The position numbers and the translations under genes are program-made. From contig JAZLMM010000007.1 of NCBI GenBank assembly GCA_045598705.1, positions 45,097-109,096 of the forward strand: 64,000 bases of DNA, read 5' to 3'. The stretch is from Scatonaster sp045598705 (GTDB lineage Bacteria > Bacillota > Clostridia > Saccharofermentanales > Saccharofermentanaceae). Under the pieces are notes generated by a model. The model was given only the letters and a program-made list of their open reading frames with translations, was not told where the DNA came from and did no database searches. Positions 59,435 through 64,000 of the stretch are shown one piece after another. Position 1 is the first letter of the stretch. Each line of letters begins with the position of its first letter.

Positions 59435-59469
59435 GCAGCCGTTTCGTGATAACGAGACGGCTGCTTTTT
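59435..59469 (+). terminator. Terminator of the flotillin operon
   Basis: GCAGCCGTTTCGT (59435-59447), a GATA loop, and ACGAGACGGCTGC (59452-59464), then TTTTT. A 13-bp stem with one G-T pair, the strongest in the window. Confidence 0.93.
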
Positions 59470-59494
59470 GACTATGGGAAAAGCATACTTTAAT

Positions 59495-60598
59495 CTAATG
59501 ATGTTGTCTCAATGTGAAAAGCACCAGAAGTTTGATAGTTTCGTTGATTCGTGCGCGTGACTGTGCATCAATCGAGCGAGTGGCCTCGAATATGTATCCC
59601 GCACGGGTAACCCATGAATCATCTGGATGGAAAAGATTGCCGGCGCCAGAAGAAGTTGCAATGCGGTAGAGCATCTCAGTAAACTCTTCACGTTCTTTGA
59701 AATCCTTTTCATCCAGCCATTGATTCACAGCGTCGATGCGTTTCTTAGCAGAATGATTCCATTGCGGAACATATTCGAAATCATCGATGCCGACGGACCA
59801 GGTAAAAGGACTGTGTTGTAACAACCAAAGAGAACGGTTTTGTATGAAACGTGTGCCAGGTGCATTCTCTAATAACATACCCACGAAAGAAGCAGATGGG
59901 ACAATGTGGTGAACCCGGTCAGCGATTCGCTTATAGGCTTCCGTCTCGAAGAGCTTGAAACTGAAGCCAGGCCCATCGAAAGAGTAGATGTCGGTAATTC
60001 GATCTTTGATTGAATCTCGACATTCTGTAGCGGCAAAAACAGCCATATTCCCGCCTTTGGAATGTCCACCGATACAGAAACGGGTCTCGGGTGCCATCTC
60101 CTGTGCGATATAGTTCACATACCGCGAAGCTTGCTCTTGAGAAGGAATAGGATATTTGTAGGAAAGCTGGAAGTCTTCTTTCCAGCCGATGAGTGTCCCG
60201 TCTGTGCCTCGAAATGCGATATAACAGAGATCATCTGGCATGTGGAAACACAAGGCGGCAAACTGGATCTCTTCAGAAGCCTTAGTGTGTGCACAAAGGT
60301 GAGAGACGGACACATTGCGGAAACGATGACTCGTGCGAAGAAGATCGATGAGCTTGATGTTCTTCGGGGTGTCAGCAGCATATTGGCCGAACAGAGGCAT
60401 GTCAGAAGCAGAAGGCATCTCGTGGAGAAACATGGAATCCGAAAGTCGGTACGGCCACTCGGGTGTCCATATATTCGGGAGCAGGTATTCCCATTGGAAG
60501 TAGGCAGCTTCCGCGAAGATCAGCGCATCAATGGCATTAAAGGGAAATTCGTCGAATGTGCGCTGTTCATTCTGCGCATATTCAAGAATGGATATCAC
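59495..60598 (-). CDS. DUF2974 lipase-like alpha/beta hydrolase
   Basis: About 367 residues. The GGHSKGGNMA motif carries the nucleophile Ser and is typical of DUF2974 (Mbeg1-like) proteins; YIAFRGTDGTLIGWKEDFQLSY upstream forms the family-specific strand and lid; IYSFDGPGF follows. It is probably a soluble esterase or lipase with unknown substrate. Two longer in-frame starts exist, up to 60619. The GTG at 60598 is preferred because AAGGAAGG lies just upstream and similar proteins begin with a strand like VISILEYAQ; this is not certain. It converges with the flotillin operon and diverges from the second degenerate GGDEF-EAL gene. Confidence 0.8.
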   Translation of the reverse strand: MISILEYAQNEQRTFDEFPFNAIDALIFAEAAYFQWEYLLPNIWTPEWPYRLSDSMFLHEMPSASDMPLFGQYAADTPKNIKLIDLLRTSHRFRNVSVSHLCAHTKASEEIQFAALCFHMPDDLCYIAFRGTDGTLIGWKEDFQLSYKYPIPSQEQASRYVNYIAQEMAPETRFCIGGHSKGGNMAVFAATECRDSIKDRITDIYSFDGPGFSFKLFETEAYKRIADRVHHIVPSASFVGMLLENAPGTRFIQNRSLWLLQHSPFTWSVGIDDFEYVPQWNHSAKKRIDAVNQWLDEKDFKEREEFTEMLYRIATSSGAGNLFHPDDSWVTRAGYIFEATRSIDAQSRARINETIKLLVLFTLRQHH

Positions 60599-60803
60599 GA
60601 CAAGACACCTTCCTTCCATCTATACTTGATTACAAACATCTTCATTCTAACACAATGCAAGCTCAGCATGATGATGATAAATTCTAACGAAACTTTCATA
60701 GTTTATTCACAAGAACGGAAGTAAAATATAAATGAGCGTGTGGAGTTGGGATGCCATGCGCGAGGAACAGAGGAAGATAAACTTAATTAGGGAGGAACCC
60801 GAC

Positions 60804-62678
60804 ATGCCTTGGGGGATGAATAATTCATATGAGTTTCCGATTTGTGCATGGATTCTGCTGTCAATTCTGATGATTCATTTCTTCAGTAAGCGGCAACTTC
60901 CATTGATCCGCAATCGGATCTTCACCGCATCGATATTGCTTGCATGTGTGGATGCCGTGCTGTGTGTGGTGTCTGTAACGATCCACCGACAAGCAGAGCA
61001 CTTGCCCAAACTATTTGTTGATTCTGTCAAAGCAATCTATTCATTTACACATATCACGGCTTTGTTGCTTTCTATCTTCTGCACGGTCTATACGCTCGTT
61101 CGAAGAAAGAAGAGAAAATCATCTAGATCCGTATTGATCTCGGGTGTTTTTGGCCTGATAACATTTGCAGTGCTTGCATTGCAGATTCTGAAGCCTTCTT
61201 GGTACATCGCTTCTTTTACCATCGTCACCGCGATGCTGATCTCTTCGCTTCTCCTTCAGAAACCAGAAACCATGATTGACCATCTGACCGGCCTTCTGAA
61301 TCTAGAAGCGATGATGGCATATACAGATGAGCTGATTGCACGCAAGGCTCGTTATTATGTCATTGTAGTGAAGGTAGAGAATATTCGAAGGATCAACTCC
61401 ATCTTTGGCTATGCGGTAGGTAACTTAACTATGCGAAGCGTGGCAGATTATCTGTCGACTTTCTCCCCGGATCTGAAAGAACGTTCTCGGCTTCGTCACC
61501 AGGAGACACCAAGCAGCACGGAAACACGTAAACATGCTTTTGCAGCGGATGCCAAGAAACTTGAGCGTACACTTCCTGCAGCGTGGGCCTTCCGCCTGAT
61601 GAGTAACCAGTTTGCTGTGGTCAGTACTTCCATCTTCACGCATGAGTCGATCCTGCGTACGATTCAAACAAGATTTGATGAGCCTTGGCACATTCGAGGT
61701 CTGGAAATATCACTGATGGATACAGTTGCTGAGATGACGGAGACGAGTTCTTTTGCCACGGGAGAAGATCTATATCGAGTCGTAGAGATCATGATGCCAT
61801 CCCTTCCGAAGGGAGATATGGTGACATTAAGTGAGAAAGCACTGACGAAGTTCAATCGTGCGATTGAGATGGAGAGTGCACTGGAACATGCGATTGCGAC
61901 TTCGAGTCTGCAGGTGGCTTATCAGCCGATCTGCGTGGCCCGTACCGGTGAGGCAACACATGTAGAAGCGTTGGCACGATTCAAGCATGAGAAGTGGGGA
62001 ATGGTACCGCCTTCTGAATTCATCCCCATTGCGGAGAAACGTGGATTGGTCGCGCAGATCGATGAGTTCGTCTTGAGACGTGCGTGTGAATGGTTGAAGA
62101 TGTCAGATGAGCAAGGTGCACATATTGCGTCGGTTCACGTCAACGTCTCCGTCTCGGAGATGGCCAGCCAGTCGTTCCCGTTGAAAGTGTGTGAAATCTT
62201 GGACGAATATGGCGTTGCTCGCGATCGGATTACCTTTGAGATCGAAGAATCGTCCATGATGTCTGCACTGAATCTTATTCTGCCCAGCTTGGAACAGATG
62301 GCTACGATGGGATTTACGTTTGCCGTGGATAACATGAATATTGCACAGGCGAGTCTTGGACACTTGACGGTGCTACCATTTTCAATCGTGAAGTTCAATC
62401 GACACACATTGGAAGCAGCTGAGACATCTCCGAAGGATAAGATGTTGTTCGAGAACCTCATCGATCTGCTTCGCAAGATGGAGGTTCAGACCGTGGTCAT
62501 TGGCGTGGAAACGGGTGAACAGTTAGACATGGTTGTGGAAAGTAGCGCGGATTATGTACAGGGTTTCTATCATGCGCAACCTATGAACGGTGATGACTGT
62601 ATCGAATTTATCAAGGATAAAGCCAGACAGCGAGCTTGCCGTCCTTCTAAGCGCGACTTCATTGTCGTGACCGAGTAA
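60804..62678 (+). CDS. Membrane protein with degenerate GGDEF and EAL domains, second copy
   Basis: 624 residues. About six transmembrane helices (~10-170) are followed by a GGDEF-like domain (~180-350, from MIDHLTGLLNLEAMM), with the signature reduced to RLMSNQFAVV, and an EAL domain (~365-610). The ExL motif is intact (HVEALARFKHE), as are VNVSVSE and the EIEES Glu. However, DDFG is replaced by AVDNMNIAQ and the AEG part of AEGVET by VIGVET, so the metal set is incomplete and phosphodiesterase activity is doubtful. The start is ATG 60804 after GGGAGGA; the longer frame from 60732 is less likely. It differs in the lost residues from the copy at 44315-46000. Confidence 0.8.
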   Translation: MPWGMNNSYEFPICAWILLSILMIHFFSKRQLPLIRNRIFTASILLACVDAVLCVVSVTIHRQAEHLPKLFVDSVKAIYSFTHITALLLSIFCTVYTLVRRKKRKSSRSVLISGVFGLITFAVLALQILKPSWYIASFTIVTAMLISSLLLQKPETMIDHLTGLLNLEAMMAYTDELIARKARYYVIVVKVENIRRINSIFGYAVGNLTMRSVADYLSTFSPDLKERSRLRHQETPSSTETRKHAFAADAKKLERTLPAAWAFRLMSNQFAVVSTSIFTHESILRTIQTRFDEPWHIRGLEISLMDTVAEMTETSSFATGEDLYRVVEIMMPSLPKGDMVTLSEKALTKFNRAIEMESALEHAIATSSLQVAYQPICVARTGEATHVEALARFKHEKWGMVPPSEFIPIAEKRGLVAQIDEFVLRRACEWLKMSDEQGAHIASVHVNVSVSEMASQSFPLKVCEILDEYGVARDRITFEIEESSMMSALNLILPSLEQMATMGFTFAVDNMNIAQASLGHLTVLPFSIVKFNRHTLEAAETSPKDKMLFENLIDLLRKMEVQTVVIGVETGEQLDMVVESSADYVQGFYHAQPMNGDDCIEFIKDKARQRACRPSKRDFIVVTE

Positions 62679-62777
62679 CTTAACGGTAGTTGCACAATAT
62701 CACACATAAAGAAAGGGGTTGTCTCAAAAGTGATTATTTCACTTTGAGCAATGTCATTAAGTTAAGACAGTCTCTTC

Positions 62778-62818
62778 AAAGATCCTCATACCTCAAAGGT
62801 ATGGGGGTCTTTTTTTGA
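62778..62818 (+). terminator. Terminator-like hairpin in the IS left end
   Basis: AAAGATCCTCATACCT (62778-62793) pairs with AGGTATGGGGGTCTTT (62797-62812), two wobble pairs, followed by T. It would stop transcription entering the IS from outside. Confidence 0.75.
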
Positions 62819-62861
62819 GTGATTTTTGCAGTTAGAGGTTGACACGCGCACCCAAGTGTGC

Positions 62862-62900
62862 GGCCTCTTTGAATCCTTATACGAAAGATTCAAAGAGGCC
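62862..62900. repeat. Perfect 14-bp inverted repeat upstream of the transposase
   Basis: GGCCTCTTTGAATC (62862-62875) and GATTCAAAGAGGCC (62887-62900), separated by 11 bases. A strong hairpin in any read-through mRNA, which could hide translation signals. Confidence 0.85.
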
Positions 62901-62962
62901 CTTGGAATTAGGAAAACCTGATTTCAAGGAGGTACTGCAAGAAATCCAAAAACGTAAAGAGG

Positions 62963-63952
62963 GTGCTTTCGTCAGCCATAGCCGAAGTTGCCGGCACACC
63001 AGAAGACTATTGTGTTAACCCGAATTGCGACTTTACCAGAACTCGGAAGATCTCTCTGCAAAAGCTTATTTCCGGAATAATCAACATGGAATGCAAGAGT
63101 CTGCCCAACGAACTGATCGATATGTTCAAAGGTGCTGAAGATATGCCGGTGCTTGCAGTAGATGGTTCAGATGTCCGTCTACCAACCAACCCCGACGACA
63201 GGCTGACGTATCTTCCGGGTTCAAGAACACAAGTTCCTTACAACAGCCTGCATATCAATGCGTTATACGACCTGAACAAGCATCTTTACAGGGATGCGGT
63301 TATCCAGAACGGTGCTCAAAGAGATGAATGTTTAGCTTTTCAGCAGTTAGTCGACAATTCAGATATACCTTTGGCATTAGTTATCGCTGACAGAGGATAC
63401 GAGTCTTATAACAATTTAGCTCACATCCAGGAGAAAGGCTGGTTTTTCCTTATCCGTATAAAGGACGGTAATTCTGGAATTAAGAATGGATTCAATCTTC
63501 CCGCTGAAGATTGCTTTGATGTAAGCATCGGGTTGAACTTAACAAGAAAACAAACAAGTGAAGTAAACGATCTTCTAAAAGACCGTAATCACTATAAATA
63601 TATTTCACACTCCAGCCCTTTTGACTATCTCCCGCAATATTCCCACAAGGCTGATCCGCTTGTTTTCTACACACTTAAATTCAGAATAGTCAGATTTAAG
63701 ATATCTTCAAACACTTACGAAACAGTTATTACAAATCTTTCTGGAGATAAGTATCCTCCTGAAAAATTAAAGGAACTGTATGCTTCCAGATGGGGAATAG
63801 AAACCTCATTCAGAGACTTGAAGTACACAATTGGTCTTCTTAAATACCATTCAAAAAGGGATCTTCACGTTTTCTTGGGAAATGGAGAGCGCTTCGTCAG
63901 GCAAGAAATGTTCATTGTTTCTTCCGGACAAGACCGTTTCCGACTGGAATGA
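62963..63952 (+). CDS. IS4-family transposase, probably truncated or rearranged
   Basis: 329 residues of a DDE transposase. The first Asp is in VLAVDGSDVRLP, the second in LVIADRGYES, and the Glu in YASRWGIETSFRDLKY, which fits the IS4 signature Y-x2-R-x3-E-x6-K exactly. The N-terminal start is unclear: the frame is open from about 62905 without ATG, GTG 62963 has no well-placed ribosome binding site (an AAGGAGG is ~28 bases upstream), and homologous N-termini start earlier. The C-terminus after LLKYHSKR (~63855) does not look like the family's usual helix, and the frame ends ~60 residues early, so the gene is likely damaged or a recombinant. Family confidence is high; functionality is doubtful. 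Confidence 0.75.
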   Translation: MLSSAIAEVAGTPEDYCVNPNCDFTRTRKISLQKLISGIINMECKSLPNELIDMFKGAEDMPVLAVDGSDVRLPTNPDDRLTYLPGSRTQVPYNSLHINALYDLNKHLYRDAVIQNGAQRDECLAFQQLVDNSDIPLALVIADRGYESYNNLAHIQEKGWFFLIRIKDGNSGIKNGFNLPAEDCFDVSIGLNLTRKQTSEVNDLLKDRNHYKYISHSSPFDYLPQYSHKADPLVFYTLKFRIVRFKISSNTYETVITNLSGDKYPPEKLKELYASRWGIETSFRDLKYTIGLLKYHSKRDLHVFLGNGERFVRQEMFIVSSGQDRFRLE

Positions 63953-64000
63953 ACAAATGTCGCTGTAGTCGGAACATCCAGGAGCATTTTTCACGCTTCT

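Larger units (their letters stand above)
62715..64000 (+). mobile_element. IS4-family insertion sequence, incomplete at the right edge
   Basis: A candidate left terminal inverted repeat starts GGGGTTGTCTCAAAAGTGA at 62715-62733 and forms a small hairpin with TCACTTTGAG. Next come a terminator-like hairpin (62778-62818), a hairpin GACACGCGCAC-GTGTGCGG region, and a long perfect inverted repeat (62862-62900) before the transposase gene. The right end and the target-site duplication are outside the window or lost. The IS lies downstream of the GGDEF-EAL gene and interrupts no visible gene. Confidence 0.7.

Overview
The window looks like a chromosomal segment of a Gram-positive anaerobe of the Bacillota, most likely class Clostridia. 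The grounds are AGGAGG-type ribosome binding sites, an Asp23-like protein, a DUF1836 regulator, a DUF6062 protein, PcrA with a C-terminal Tudor-like tail, YdjG-like zinc-ribbon proteins, a NfeD-flotillin pair, and a cell-wall-anchor-like protein with pilin-type domains. I would not name a genus. There are no rRNA or tRNA genes, no CRISPR array and no phage module. The only mobile element is an IS4-family copy at the right edge.

Layout. 1-3250: a left-truncated operon (Asp23-like, DUF6062, DsrE/YedF-like, TrmH-type RNA methyltransferase), then rpsT with its own promoter and terminator. 3458-9484: a 1940-residue surface protein with near-identical pilin-type repeats. 9513-19846: tmcAL on the minus strand, a membrane-anchored unknown, an ECF-type S component, pcrA, two HD-domain nucleotide hydrolases (dGTPase and YfbR-like), and a membrane-anchored glucosaminidase. 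19852-25942: a cadherin-like surface protein, GtrA, folC, a TPR membrane protein and thrC. 25953-27021: an A/T-richer patch with a small remnant ORF and a lipoprotein. 27052-33676: prfC (minus), diverging from NYN-LOTUS, malQ, glpK and an AEC transporter. 33681-40410: a GNAT fusion (minus), diverging from two adjacent zinc-ribbon proteins, one with a roughly 870-residue disordered tail. 40442-49292: lipoprotein, GH1 beta-glucosidase, GT4 glycosyltransferase, a degenerate GGDEF-EAL protein, cardiolipin synthase and polyphosphate:AMP phosphotransferase. 49368-52309: a tandemly duplicated two-gene module (membrane zinc-ribbon protein plus small one-helix protein). 52537-54985: an aconitase-superfamily hydratase. 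55032-59469: a lipase-like hydrolase, then a DUF1836, His-rich NfeD and flotillin operon. 59495-62678: a DUF2974 lipase-like protein and a second degenerate GGDEF-EAL protein. 62715-64000: the IS4-type element, apparently incomplete.

Functional picture. Housekeeping genes (translation, DNA repair, dNTP pools, folate, threonine) alternate with envelope genes (surface adhesin, wall hydrolase, cardiolipin synthase, GtrA, GT4, flotillin/NfeD). The part that looks least described is the family of four YdjG-like zinc-ribbon proteins in one 18-kb stretch. Two are soluble and end in the same C-terminal peptide (YDP[DN]GP[SN]PF). Two are membrane-bound, and each is paired with a small membrane protein that shares an SNN-GDS and NPVILAH signature. 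A few kb further on lies the flotillin operon, whose NfeD protein carries a 27-histidine GHDx array and whose flotillin reading frame continues for 41 codons past an in-frame TAA. All coordinates and motifs were read by eye. Family names come from motif recognition, not from searches.
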